From positions 13,231,243-13,295,242 of the forward strand of contig JAHCVI010000001.1 in assembly GCA_019096155.1 (NCBI GenBank): 64,000 bases of DNA. The letters run 5' to 3'. The position numbers were made by a program, and so were the translations under genes. This DNA is from Staphylotrichum longicolle. Taxonomy: Eukaryota; Ascomycota; Sordariomycetes; Sordariales; Chaetomiaceae. The notes beneath the pieces are model-generated. The model saw only the letters and a program-made list of their open reading frames with translations, was not told the DNA's origin and ran no database searches. Below are positions 44,676-56,598 of the stretch, piece after piece; position 1 is the first letter of the stretch; each line of letters starts with the position of its first letter.

Positions 44676-45272
44676 AGGGGCTTGACGGTGTGTGCGAGTG
44701 TGGGGTTGTGGTGATGGAAGTGGTAGAGGGCCGGGGGTTAATGGGTTGCCAGAGACAACTTCAAGACACACTCGTTTCAAGACGTTGCTCCTTTGACGGC
44801 ATGACACAGACAAGATGTAGAGACCCCTGCCTGTGCTGCCGGCTTCGATTCACTTCTTTTAGTGGTGCCAATTTGGAGATGCTTGGTTGCCATTTCTCCC
44901 ATTCTTGTTGCTACAATACAGTTTGGATAGTCGATAGCACGGCTGTAAGAGAGAACTCATCAGAGCAGTGACGGCCGGAATGTGTTTTTTTGCCATGCAT
45001 CATTGCAGTGAAACCGACAAGAACCTGCATTGTCCACCCGTAATCCCGGGTGTCAGATACCCATGCGCGGGATGAATGAGCGTGGGAGGAGGAGAGTGAT
45101 CTATTCCGAATCGGTTGCTCCGCATGCGTCCATGGTGAAGCCTTGCTACCCGTGGCAAGTGCGGAAGGGAGACGCACCAACCACATAAACTTCGTTCCGC
45201 CAGTGCAAATTTCGAGAATCCGACGAGCCCAGGCCACCGGTCGAGCACAGCATGCTGTCAAATGGCGAGGCG
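44676..45272. other. Convergent 3' intergenic region
   Basis: About 600 bp between the 3' ends of the DUF1996 gene (+) and the C2H2-type gene (-). It should hold both polyadenylation regions. Nothing else was seen. Confidence 0.5.
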
Positions 45273-48200
45273 CTAACGGTGCCGGAAACCCTGAAAGTGG
45301 CCATCAATGCTCAAACCAGACTCAAACGTTCCCCCACCCATGAGATCAAGGTCATTTCCCCAGGAACCTCGTTCGTATTGTTCCGGAGCGAACGTGTTGA
45401 AGTTGACCGGAGGAGCAGACGTGAAGAAGGTGCCATCTGCAAACCCAGAATCGTCGGCGTGGGATACGTGCGAGACCTCGGTTACAAACCCAGCGTTGCC
45501 GAAATGACCTTGCGAGAAGGGGTCGTCCATGGTTGTGACGGGCTGCGAGGTCTGGTAGGTGGTGGCCGGGGGAAAGTAAGAGACCGAACTCGGTGTCTCC
45601 GGGAAGAAGGTCCTCGACGCAACGGAGGCTTCTCGCGTGGGCAACTCGCTCCCTCCGGCTTCCCAGGTCCTGAATGCCTTCTGAAGCGCCTCTTGGATGA
45701 TTCTTGGGATGGCCTCCATCGGCAGCCCATCACGGGGTCGAAGGTGTCTCCCTGCGTGCTCTTCGGCTGTCTGAGTAAAGAGGTCCGGCATCGCGGTCAG
45801 CAGATAGTGCTGGAAGTCGAAACTGATGTGTGATTCTGCAGAGAGAGGCTTCACATCCTCGGTAACTTCGGGATCTGACCTCGATCAGCAAGCCGTTCCC
45901 CTGCGGATTGACTCAAGGAATCCCCAGAGACAACTTACACGGCGATGGAATCTCCTCGTTTGGAAACAAGAGCCGATAAATGTCATCCCACTTTTCCTTG
46001 TCGGACTGTCGCCGTGTGGTGTGCTTCCTGGACTTGAGCTGTTTCTCCTGGTAGGTAGTGATGTCGCCGGGAGGAATGATGTCCAGAACCTCGCAGCCCA
46101 CCACCGACATCTCGTGCTCGGCCAATTCTCTGGCATCGTTAAAAGTTTGCTTGCACCTCTGACAGTGGGTTGTGTAATGTCTTCGGTAGAGATGCTCCCT
46201 ATTCGCCAGTGTCAGCCTTGGTCCGTTCATGGTGTGGGTGAATGCATGTACTTGAGCCTGGAGATGGTCAACCACGATCTGATCGCGCAGACCTCGTGAT
46301 CACGCATGTTGTATGTATGCGGGTCATGTTTCCGAAACGGGCAGGCAAACCTCTTCGCGGAGTCTGAGCCACCTTTGGACATGGAGGATGGTCGTAGGTA
46401 TCCCTCGTCATCGTCATCGTCATCCTCGTCGTCCTGCCCGTGCAACCGACCGCCCGGACGAAGGCCTCTGTTCGGTGCATGGCGTGAAGACGTACCTTTC
46501 CGCACACGTCCCGAAGACTCTCGGAACTGCGCAGAATCGCCGTTTCTGTCTCCCACACACTGCGTGATGAGCGTATCCCAGTCACGGTTGTAACGAGCCC
46601 AAAGCCGTTCCATCCCTCGATCGACTTGGCGCTGAAAGGAGCTCTTCCAGGCCTTGGTCGCCTTTGGAATTCCATCTACTTCCAGCCAGGAGTCAGGTTC
46701 CGAAACGCTGTCGTCCGACATCACCTCACTCGTGCTATCGGCAAATCCCTGGGACCCATCCCCGGTGTGCGTTGACAATGTGCTCGAGCTCGCGTGGGGT
46801 CGGACGGAAGACGTCGTAATAATCCTGGGAGGGGACAGAGCTTTCATTCTGTCACCGGCTGGAGACGAATCTCCCCGAAGCCCCAAGTGACGAGCGTGAA
46901 CCTCTGCTGTTCTTTGCACTGGGTCGAGAGCAGCATCGGAGGGAGGAATTGATGGCAGAGAGCCGGTCATCTGTCTTTCAAGGCTCTTGGGCAAGTCCTT
47001 ATCCGTGGAAAGAGCAAGGGTTCGAGAACTCTCGATGCGGCGAAGGCCGGTCGCCTTGAAAGGGAGACGAAGGCCCGTGGTTGCAACCTCCTGGGTTGTG
47101 GAGGGGGGCGCTGGTGAAGAAGGCCCGTGCGGCTTCGGAGTACTCGCGCGGAACGACGCCGGGACAGTGCCGGGCCTGGCAAACGTGTTTGGCGAGACAC
47201 CGGTAGCAAAGGATTCCAGGCCGGGGGCAGAAGACAACGGAGGCAGAGGCCGCGAAGGTACTGCAGCCAGTTCCAGCGGTGGAGGTAGAGGGGACATGGG
47301 AGAGACCATGTCTTCCAATTCCGTCTCAGCAGCCGGTTGTGACTTTGGGGAGGCCGGGACGGGATTCAGGGCGTGTTTGGCAACCTTCGGCTCTGGGTTC
47401 CTCAGGTAGAGTTTGTTGATCAAGTCGCTAACACTACCCTCGAGCCTGATATCCGCGGTGCTGTAAGCCACCGCGGCAACTTCGTCCGCAGACTTGGCCC
47501 CTGTAGCAAAGAACTCGAGCATGTCCTGCAAGAGTTGGGGCTCCCTAGCATTGCTGGAACGGCCTGTCGTGTTAGGATCCCAGTGGAACCGCAACTTTGC
47601 ACCTCGGGCGCGCTCCTCCTTGTTGACCAACGCCATCCAAGCCAACGACACCTTGGGTTGATGAAGCAGTGCCTCGATGACACGGGTGTGTTGCCATTCG
47701 GACTGCTCCTTTCCCTCGTCGTAGTGCTCGCCGACATGCTCCAAGTAGTCAGTCCGCGAAAGGATGACTGCCGCGCAGAATCCACAGCCCCAGACACTTC
47801 GAATTGGGGAGTGCCGAACAGGATCGGGTCTGGCAGTCCCGGAAACGAGGCTGTGGTCGTCTCTGAGGTGCTCACTCAGGAGGGTTGCACGGGGGAACAC
47901 AGACGGACAGCTGCTGCACTCGTACTGTTCCCGTTGGTCATGAAACTCGAATTCGTGCAGCTTCCACTCCGTCTTGGTCTCGAAAGGCTCCTTACAGAAG
48001 GTGCAGACGTAGCGGGGACCTCTAGGGAAGCTGCTCTTGCGATACTCGTGGTACATCGGGCTCGTCGCCGAGATAGGGGACTCGATCGACGACTGCCGTA
48101 CCGAGTATCGCGTTGAAGCCGAAGCCGTTGAGGCCCTGACAGAGAAAATACTCGGGGCCGCCGAGTCCCTGCTGGCGGCGGTGGAGGCAAAGGACACCCA

Positions 48201-48425
48201 TGATTCCCTGATGATGCTGTCGTCAGGGGTTGAAGAAGATTCCTGGGGCGTTCCAGCAATCGTGTCTTTGATGGCACCGGGTAGCACCGCCCGGCCGGCA
48301 ATAGCCGCGGGGCGAGGGCGATGGGTGAGCATGCGTGCTGTATCTTCGGCATCGTGGATTGGGGTTGCCGTGTCGTTGACCAAACTCGAAGCGTCAGCTT
48401 CGCGCCGGGGATGGTGTGGGTCCAT
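45273..48425 (-). CDS. Fungal C2H2-type zinc-finger protein
   Basis: Exons 46252-48425, 45939-46198 and 45273-45874 (introns 53 and 64 nt) keep frame and give 1011 residues. Three C2H2-like fingers lie at about 145-265: YVCTFCKEPFETKTEWKLHE, then YECSSC with EHLRDDH, then WGCGFC with LEHVGEHY. A long Ser/Pro-rich disordered middle follows, with an acidic Asp/Glu run. A second conserved block reads ACPFRKHDPHTYNMRDHEVC, continues across intron 1 as SRLKEHLYRRHY, then CQRCKQTF. This block typifies a large fungal family with no defined role. The C-terminus (SHISFDFQHYLLTAMPDLF) may be a protein-binding helix. A nuclear regulatory role is likely; targets are unknown. Confidence 0.9.
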
Positions 48426-50038
48426 GCTGGCAGTTGCAGTGGTGGCGTGTTGAAGACTGCGAGAGGGCTACTCTGTTCGTTGAGTGTATTTGGGAGGCGT
48501 AAAGCTCGATGCTGCTGAACAAGACATCAAGTGAAGGAAGGTCTTATCAAGGACAAACATGCCCCGCGCTCCAGCCAGGCTCAGGAGCCGGTGCTGAAGG
48601 TGATGGCGCCGGACGTTTCTGGTGTAACCACGGGCGTCGCGACGGCTGGGCGCGGTTGCGCGTCAAAGGTCTCTCAGGACGAAGGTCCGCAGCTTGCGTA
48701 GGCAACGACGCAGCCATCTGCGCCATCGCGTGCAGTTGTTATATGACGTAGGGAAGGAAGATGGTGTCCTTGACAAGGCTGCAAGGGTCGGTGAAGGGGC
48801 GCTCATCGCAGCTGCGCACAACTCCAAGGGGTTGAGATTGGCTTTGCCTATCGCGGCACGGCTGACCGATGAGAGCGGAAAGGTGCCGAATCGCCGGGAG
48901 TGGTTTGGGAGTTCCTAAGGTCGCTGATTGGCCAGACCTCCCATTTCAGGGACGACACCCAATTACAAACAGCATCCAGTTCGTCTTTTCCCAGCCTGTC
49001 GACTCCCCATCTTGATGCTTGGAAATCGGATCCCCCTTTCTCGTGCCTCGTTTCATCTCAAGCCCCAGTCTGAGACTCCGATTCTCGTCTTTGCAGTGTT
49101 GCACCTAGCATCAACATCTCCTTTCCTCTCTCACGTGCGGGCCCAATTGAGATGAGGGTCAGCTTAGATGCAGCACCGTGCAGGGAAGGGCCGAGAGGGA
49201 TGCAACACTCGGTCAGCTTGTTGGGACGTTTTCTCGGGTCGGCACCTTAAGAGCAAACGATTAAGATGGGTTCGTCCCGTTAGGGAAAGACGGAGCCAAT
49301 GACAGCTGAACCTCGCCGGACGTGCTGCATCGGCAGCATCGCCTTGCACTGAAACATGACGGTGAGTTTGGGGACCGGCTTGAGTCGGCAGTTGATGCCT
49401 GTGTCTTCCATGTGCGTCGACAGAGTGAGTCGTAGGGAAGAGTCAGACTCCATCACGCAAGTGACGAGACGGGCGATTGGCGAGGAGGAATACTAGGAAG
49501 AATCCGGGCCAATGACGACCCAGACCACATGCGCATCACCGTGATGACCGGGAAATGGAGTGGTAGGGCTGAGACAACGGTCCGCGGGAGCCGATCTGGA
49601 CGGGGTGCGGTCAGGTCGATGGTTGGTTGGATGCCGAGCGATGAGAACCGTTGATGCGTTCTGCCAATTGGCCGATGCAATGGGTGCTGTTGTGCTTTTT
49701 GGTTGGTTTCAAGGAGCGCTCGAAGTGGGTGTCTTGGGGAATGTGAGCGGGCAGCTCCTGGCAGTGTCAGCCAGGTGGGAGCGGCGGGTGGGTCTGCTGG
49801 GCGACAGGCGGCGGCAGAGCCAAGAGTTCGATACCCCACATGGGCCGTGCGCAAGCTTTCAGCAAAAATTTCGAAAACTTCAAAGTTGGGAAAATTTAGT
49901 GGAAAGCACTGCCAACCCGCGTCGTCGAACTGGTGGCCATTGAACAAGTTGCGCAGGGTCGACTCGCTGCCAACGCCCCCGGATTCAGTCTACCACATCC
50001 CCATTTGAACCCCAGTACTCGAGTCACAGCCGGTCAAG
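48426..50038. other. Divergent promoter region: C2H2-type gene and NOP56
   Basis: About 1.6 kb between divergently transcribed genes. No supported gene; open frames are short or low-complexity. The stretch just upstream of NOP56 has no TATA box, as usual for ribosome-biogenesis genes. Confidence 0.45.
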
Positions 50039-51690
50039 ATGGTGGTGGTCAATTTTCTGCTCTTCGAGAGCGCCGTCGGCTTCTCGCTCTTCGAGGTCGT
50101 GCACCAGGCTGACACGGTCGGCCTGGAGCTGCCCGAGGTCAAGGATGCGATGAAGAGCCTCGACAAGTTTGGCAAGATGGTCCAATTGCGCAGCTTCAAT
50201 CCCTGGACGTAAGTCATGCATCAATGGCACGCACTCGTGTTGACCGCGCTGGCGCACAATGGCTGCGGCTGGTTCTGCGCCCTCCGTCTCTCCGTCCAAA
50301 CTAACAGCATCCCAGCTCTGCTGCCCACGGTTTGGAAGCAATCAACCTCATTTCCGAGGGCATCATGCCCGAGCACCTCAAGAACACCCTCGAACTCAAC
50401 CTGCCGCAGACGAGCGGAAAGAAGAGCAAGATTGTGCTCGGTGTGGTCGACAAGCGGATAGCGGGCGAGATCAGCGCCACCTTCCCCGGCGTCCAGTGCG
50501 AGTCCGCCGACACCTCCGAGGTCGTCGCCGTGCTCCTGCGCGGCATCCGTCTCCACGCCAACAAGTTGCTCAAGGGCCTTCAGGAGGGCGACATCAACCG
50601 TGCTCAGCTCGGTCTCGGCCACGCCTACTCCCGTGCCAAGGTCAAGTTCAGCGTCCACAAGAACGACAACCACATCATCCAGGGCATTGCGACTCTCGAC
50701 GCGCTTGACAAGGGTATCAACCAGGGCGCTATGCGTGTGAGGGAGTGGTATGGCTGGCATTTCCCCGAGCTCATCCGGATCGTCTCCGACAATGGCCTCT
50801 ACGCCAAGCTCGTGCTTGCCGTGGGCGATAAGAAGTCGCTCACCGACGAGAGCGTTGACGACATTGCCAATGTCCTCAACCAGGACCAGGACAAAGCCGA
50901 GGCCATCATCCAGGCCGCTAAGATCTCCATGGGACAGGACATCAGCGAGACGGACCTGCAGATGGTCAAGGACCTTGCCTCCAACGTCTCCAAGATGGCT
51001 GACTACAGGCGCATCCTCGCCGAGTCGCTCGACAAGAAGATGGGCGATGTCGCTCCCAATCTCCAGGTCATTCTGGGCACTCCTGTTGCCGCCCGCCTCA
51101 TCTCCCACGCCGGCTCCCTTACCAACCTTGCCAAGTACCCCGCCTCGACCCTCCAGATCCTCGGTGCCGAGAAGGCCCTCTTCCGTGCGCTCAAGACCAA
51201 GGGTGCGACGCCCAAGTACGGTTTGCTCTACCAGAGCTCTTTCATTGGGCGTGCCGGCCCCAAGGTTAAGGGCCGCATCTCGCGGTACCTTGCCAACAAG
51301 TGCTCCATTGCCAGCCGCATCGACAACTTTTCCGAGAAGCCGACCAAGCGCTTCGGTGAGGTCATGCGTGATCAGCTGGAGCAGCGCCTTGAGTGGTACG
51401 CCAAGGGCACTAAGCCGATGAAGAACATTGAAGCCATGGACAAGGCCATCAAGGCCGTCATGGACGACGGCGACGACATGGACATTGACGAGGAGATGAT
51501 CGACCACCCGCCCGCCAAGGAGAAGAAGGAAAAGAAGGAGAAGAAGGAGAAGAAGAGCAAGGAGGAGAAGAAGGAGAAGAAGGACAAGAAGCGGAAGAGC
51601 GTAGGCGCCGAGGACGTCGAGATGGCGGACGCCAACGAGGACGGCGAGAAGAAGAAGAAGAAGAAGAGAAAGTCGGTGGCCGCCGAGTAG
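50039..51690 (+). CDS. NOP56: NOP56, box C/D snoRNP core protein
   Basis: Exons 50039-50208 and 50316-51690 (107-nt intron) keep frame and give 514 residues, the normal length. The N-terminal NOP5 domain (VVNFLLFESAVGFSLFEV) is followed by the NOSIC/coiled-coil region. The Nop domain holds GTPVAARLISHAGSL and QILGAEKALFRALKTKG, which bind the box C/D snoRNA with the 15.5K protein. The tail from about residue 460 is a Lys/Glu-rich KKE/D repeat, found in eukaryotic NOP56/NOP58. NOP56 pairs with NOP58 and fibrillarin in the nucleolus to guide rRNA 2'-O-methylation and pre-rRNA processing. NOP56 rather than NOP58 is favoured by the start MVVVNFLLFESAVGFSLF and the overall order. Confidence 0.96.
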
Positions 51691-52112
51691 CCGGCCCATG
51701 CTTGCTAATTTGGTTGGGTCATCTTTCCTTCTTTTTTGGCTGGTCTTCGCTCTGCTTTTTCTTGGAGTTCTTGTGCGGGCTGGGGTTGGGCAAACGGAGT
51801 TCTCGGGTTGTGTGTCTAGACACGTTGTTCTGCAGTGGGATGTATCATACCATGGCATGGAATCGAAACAGTTTAGAGTCTGGGTGTTGGATTGTTTGAC
51901 GCCGACGCGATGGACTTGCGTAAAACGGGCCATGCGGTGAAACAAAAAAAGGTGGGCGAATGGCCCTGTCGTTATCTGTCAAGAACAATTTACAGGAGAA
52001 CCCGAGGCTCCTATCCATGCCATATGCTCAGCCAGTGGATCTCTACAAACGCCGCACGCCATACCGCCCTGAACGAACTCCGACATTAATGCTTCTCTTC
52101 GGCCCACGCTGA
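51691..52112. other. Convergent 3' region between NOP56 and VPS4
   Basis: About 420 bp between two 3' ends, T-rich just after the NOP56 stop. No gene or structured element was seen. Confidence 0.5.
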
Positions 52113-53578
52113 TCATGCGCCCTCGCTGCCAAACTCCTTCGTCCACTCCTCGTTCCGCTCAAGATCCACTTGCGAGACGGTGGGCCTGCTGGCCTTGATG
52201 GCCCTGATGAAGTCCTTCTTCTCCACCAGCGGTTCGAGCAGGTCCTCTGACGCCACCTTCTCCCATGTCATTTCCTCCGCGTCGGGATCACCTGGGGAAC
52301 AGGGTGTGAGCTTCTCCTTGCCGTCCACCATCACCTGGCAAAGAGAGTTAGTCAGCGTGTTGCAAACGCCTCACAACAAAAGCAGTAACACTACAACGTA
52401 CCCTCTTGAAATGTGTCGCCTGCTGGATCTTCCTCACGGGCTGCATCAGCGCGTCCTGCACCACGATGCTGACGTCGGAGCCCGAGTATCCCTCGGCCGC
52501 TTTCGCCAGCTCGCGGAAGTCTTCCGGCTTGAGAGCCGTGTTGGTGTCGCCGACGGCGAGCTTGAACATGGTCGTACGCGCGGCGAGGTCGGGCAGGCTG
52601 ATGTGCACGCGGCGCTGGAAGCGCCGGCGGATGGCCGCGTCGAGCTGCCAGGGGATATTGGTCGCGCCGAGGATCAGCACGCCCTTGCTGTCCTTGCCCA
52701 CGCCGTCCATCTGCACAAGCATCTCTGTCTTTATACGGCGCGAGGCTTCGGACTCGCCTTCCCCGCGGGGGCCGCACAGCGCGTCGATCTCGTCGATGAA
52801 GATGATGGAGGGCTTGTTCTCGCGAGCCATGGCGAAGAGTTGTCGGACGAGTCTAGGTAGGGAGAAGAAGAAAGCGTCAGCATTTTTGGAGGATGGCGTG
52901 CAGTGTGCTTGAACCAGCAACTCACCTTTCACTTTCACCCATCCACTTGCTCACCAAATCCGAACTGCTCACGCTGAAGAACGTGCTCTTCGCCTCCGTC
53001 GCGACCGCCTTGGCAAGATAACTCTTACCCGTCCCCGGCGGGCCGTAGAGAAGAATCCCCTTCCACGGCTGCCTCTTCCCCTGAAACAAGTGCGGAAACT
53101 TGATGGGCAACAGCACCGCCTCCTTGAGCGCCTCCTTCGCGCCCTCCAACCCGGCCACGTCGTCCCAGCTCACGTTGGGCCTCTCCTGCAGAATCGCGCC
53201 CGCCAGCGCATTGCGCAGCTTCTTGCTGTCCTCGTCGAGTTCGCCGGCGCCGCCGGCGCCGTCCTCGCCCGCCTCCTTGCCCTTGCCCGTCCCGCCCGTC
53301 GAGCTGCCGTTAGCGCCCACCATGCCGGGCTTCTTGCGCTTGGCCTCCGAGTCGGACAGGTGCGCCTTGAGCTTCTCGGCGCGGTCCATGTACTCGCCCG
53401 TCTTGGCGCGGATCATCTCCTTGGATTTGGGGTTTTTCTCCCACTTGAGGGCCAGCATGAAGAGCTCGAGCGAGGCGTAGTAGAGCTGGTAGGCCTTGTC
53501 ATACTGCGCGGCATTGTCGGCGTCGATGGCCAGGCGCACCTGCTTGATTGCGCGGTCGAGGAAGTCGGTGTTTGACAT
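52113..53578 (-). CDS. VPS4: VPS4, AAA ATPase of ESCRT-III disassembly
   Basis: Exons 52926-53578, 52402-52852 and 52113-52334 (introns 73 and 67 nt) keep frame and give 441 residues. The N-terminal MIT domain (about 1-75, DFLDRAIKQVRLAIDADNAA) binds ESCRT-III tails. A Gly/Ser/acidic linker leads to the AAA domain with Walker A GPPGTGKS (Lys185), Walker B IIFIDEID (Glu239) and a sensor/arginine region (GATNIPWQLDAAIRRRFQRR). The end (EEWTKEFGSEG) is the conserved VPS4 C-terminal helix. VPS4 is the ATP-driven unfoldase that recycles ESCRT-III in multivesicular body formation, membrane repair and cytokinesis. The frame stays open upstream to 54106, but that part has no VPS4 similarity; ATG 53578 is the right start. 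All catalytic residues are intact. Confidence 0.97.
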
Positions 53579-54138
53579 GGCGGGCGGCAGGTTTCGTCGG
53601 GGTTTTCGTGGGTTGGGATGGGAGGATTCGGAGGTGGTGTTTGGGTTGCGTCGCCGCGGGAAACTGGGTTTGAGGTTGGCGCAATCGGAGTGCGGACAAA
53701 GTTTTTGGTCCCAGTGGTCAGGCAGAAAGAAATGGAGAACGGGGACGCCAGGAGCCAAGTCTCGAGTTTGGGTCTCGTGTCGCCTGAGTTTTCCTTGGGG
53801 ACCCCGGGATGGATTGCGTCGTTGTTTGAGTTGCTTCAACAACGGGAAGCCATTCGTCAGTTTGGCAGGGTGGTTGACCAGGGGAGCAGGAGCGCGGGGC
53901 TGACGCCACTTGTTTGGTTTGGCGGGGCGATCTCGTCTGTTAGGAAGTTGCTGGGGCTCGTCATGCAAAACACTAACAGCCAACTTCCAGGCTTCCAGAA
54001 ATTTGGCTGCGGAGCAAGACACTTCCAGACTCGGCCAAGCCCACCACAACGACTGCCTAAAAGGAGACTGCCGCTGAGCAAAGCCTTGGAATTCGCGCCG
54101 CGTCATCTTCCTTGCTTAAACCCGTGAATCAGGTCAAA
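53579..54138. promoter_or_regulatory. Bidirectional promoter region, VPS4 and prefoldin subunit 6
   Basis: 560 bp between the divergent ATGs of VPS4 (53578, -) and the prefoldin gene (54139, +). No TATA box is evident for either. CT-rich tracts on both coding strands are compatible with housekeeping promoters. Confidence 0.55.
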
Positions 54139-54689
54139 ATGGCCGACATTCAAGCCAAGCTGCAGGCCCTCTCGGAGGAGTTCACCAAGCTCCAACAAGG
54201 TGAGGACTCCAAAACTCAACAAATGATTCTGCAGTCTTTGCTCACCCCCGCTGCAGATCTTCAAGAAACCGTTCAGTCAAGACAAAAGTTGGAGGCTCAG
54301 AAGCAGGAGAATCTTGGAGTTCAGGAGGTCTGCTTGCTCATGATGCCGAGGACTCAATGGTTGTGAACAATCGCTGAGAGGAGTGACAGGAGTTTGAGAA
54401 GCTGAAAGATGGCGAGACCATTTACAAGCTCATCGGCCCCGTTCTGCTCAAGCAGGACAGGACGGATGCCGAGAGCACTGTAAAAGGCCGGTTGGAGTTT
54501 ATTGATAAGGAGATGTCAGTGCAAGCGATCCCCGGCTTTGGTGGAATAACGTGCTAACCCCAAAACCCAAGATCGAGGCTGGAGACACACATCAAGGAGC
54601 TTCAGGGCAAGATGGAAAAGAAGAAGGGCGAGATCATCCAGGTCCAGACCAGCGCGCAAGGTGCTGGACCGCAGGCTGTCAAGGCATGA
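54139..54689 (+). CDS. YKE2: Prefoldin subunit 6
   Basis: Exons 54139-54199, 54257-54327, 54390-54514 and 54572-54689 keep frame and give 124 residues, the normal size. The protein is two coiled-coil helices joined by a beta hairpin: the first helix opens with MADIQAKLQALSEEFTKLQQ, the hairpin holds TIYKLIGPVLLKQDRTDAES, and the second helix contains SRLETHIKELQGKMEKKK. The order QSRQKLEAQKQEN then LIGPVLLKQD identifies a beta-type prefoldin subunit, PFD6/Yke2. It joins five other subunits into the cytosolic jellyfish-shaped prefoldin that passes nascent actin and tubulin to the CCT chaperonin. Exon 1 is just 61 nt. The gene is divergent from VPS4. Confidence 0.95.
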
Positions 54690-54844
54690 GAGGGTCATGG
54701 TGAAGGGCCAGTTCAGGGGCACGTTGATGGTGGAGCGATACGTTTATTAACCATGATAGATACCCCAACGCCACGCTACGCACAACCCAGACTGGAGATG
54801 ATATGATGACACTATTGTTACAGTTCCCCGGCTTTTCAGTCTCC

Positions 54845-55572
54845 TCAGTTCAAGGCCATGATCGTGAACCCCCAAGGCAGCCCCATGTTTTTGCACGGCC
54901 GATCGCTCACCCACGCCACACTGTCGCTCAAGAGATCCGCCCCCGCTGTATTGAGCGGCAGGCTGTCATGATGCCCGCCAGTTTGCTGGTCGACCGCTGC
55001 CACCAAAAAGTCGACAACGGCGTTCTTGGTATAACAAGAGCTGAACAGGGCGCTGCCTCCGATCTTATCGAGCGCCGCCCGGCGCTGCTCGCTTTCCGCG
55101 AAGAGCTGGAGCTCCCGAGAGAAGACGCTCGCCGAGAGCACGGCAGGCGCGGTGCTGAGCCGCCGGAAGATCAGCACCATGCCCGCAACGGCCTGCACGA
55201 AGAGGCACGACTTGTCATGGTCATCGAGTCCGGCAACGATGCGCACCGACTTTTCTGTGACGAAGGCGAGGGAGGTGGTGTCGAAGACGGCGTTCAGGAT
55301 CCGCTCCAAACTGGAGGACTCCCCCAGGATGTTGGAGGGGTCGTTGAGGCGGAAGATGCCCTTGATCTTGGTGAAACACTGATCGAGAAGGCTGAACAGG
55401 CAGGCCTCGGCTGGGATGGAGAGCCGGCCCAGGTTGAGGCTAAGGAAGTCCACAGCCGCCTCAATGCTCGCTGATCTGGTCAGCTGCGGGACCAAGTGCT
55501 GTCACTCTTGGGGGTGTAATCACCTTGGGTTTTGAGGCTCGCTGAGCTTGGCCGTGAGATGGGGGAAGCCAT
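54845..55572 (-). CDS. Uncharacterised helical protein
   Basis: The main exon 54845-55470 is joined through a 53-nt intron (donor GTGATT, branch CTGAC, acceptor CAG) to a 49-nt first exon, 55524-55572. The first exon starts at ATG in the strong context ACCATGG, giving 224 residues. The protein is mostly helical. Hydrophobic segments such as LFVQAVAGMVLIF and ACLFSLLDQCF could be buried helices rather than membrane spans; no signal peptide is seen. I do not recognise the family. The general look recalls helical N-terminal domains of fungal STAND proteins, but no NTPase domain follows. The first exon is less certain than the second. The 3' end is convergent with the prefoldin gene, 155 bp away. 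Confidence 0.65.
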
Positions 55573-56598
55573 GGTTGGGTGGGAGTGTGGGAGGAGCAAT
55601 ACAGATGAATGCAAGAGCTACGCAGGAGGATACAGATCACAGTGAGGAAGCAGTGAAGCAGAACAGCAGAACAAAAGAGGTCTGTCCGGGTGATGATATA
55701 TCCAGCCAGAAATTTTCCGGCCAACCCCTGGCCGGGCTGACCGCCTCATGGTCCAAACATAACGAGGCTGAGATATGGGTCTGGCCTCGTGGCAAGACGC
55801 GGTTTGTGGCACTTCGCGACAAGGGCAGGGAAGAGATCCGTCCCGAATATTCCCGAAAGGGTGATACCTCAACAAATCACCAACCTGGCGTCGTTGAGGG
55901 AATATTCCATGCACGGTAGCGGAACAAGGGATGCCCAGAGGCGAGATTCGAGGCTTCGGAACGATGGCTGGCAATTCCGGTTCGATGTCGCGGCAGGCAA
56001 GGAACCAGAAGGAAAACGGGGGCGAAAAAAAGCTAAGGAGCGATCAGTAAAATTTAATTGCAACATAGCAATTGTCCCTCTGTCCAGATATGCCCTTTGC
56101 CATCCGCAGTAAACCAGAAGCTGGGTGAGTGCTGTCCAGGCCAAACAACGAACCAGCTCAACCTTCCTGCAGTTCGAGAGGAACAACTTTTTTTTTGTTC
56201 CAAGAGCAAAGATGACGCAGGCCCAGTTTCTGACTTGGCCGCCAAGCCTGCGAGCCAGCGACATGGTCCGTGCATTCATTCAGCTGGCTGTTTCGCCCCG
56301 CCTGGTTTGCAGCTCAACACCCAACGCGTGTTTTGGTTGGTGATGGCGGGGTCATTGAACTTGCAGTACGCGGCCACGAACAGGCAGCCGACAAGGCGTG
56401 CGTTTGTCTCCAGCTTCTGAACGGTCTGCAATGCACAAATGGAACAAGGCACTCTAGGCAACTCTTTACGTTCGTTCTGGCGATGATCACGACCGACTTC
56501 TGAGCTCTCGTGCAGTAATCTGCTTGCAGTCCCCGGCAAAAATCCACATTCTGTTGCCCTGCTCGATCACCCTGCTGTTGTTGTGCGCCGATGTCAAG
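55573..56598. other. Divergent intergenic region, unknown helical gene and AMSH-like gene
   Basis: About 1 kb without a supported gene. It should carry the promoters of both neighbours. Reading frames here are short and motif-free. Confidence 0.45.

Noticed and set aside
50221..51945. 574-codon minus-strand open frame with leucine-rich low complexity
   Set aside because: Antisense of NOP56; the leucine runs are the complement of the Lys/Glu-rich tail codons.
53579..54106. Upstream in-frame extension of VPS4
   Set aside because: The frame stays open by chance in GC-rich leader; the VPS4 MIT domain begins exactly at ATG 53578.
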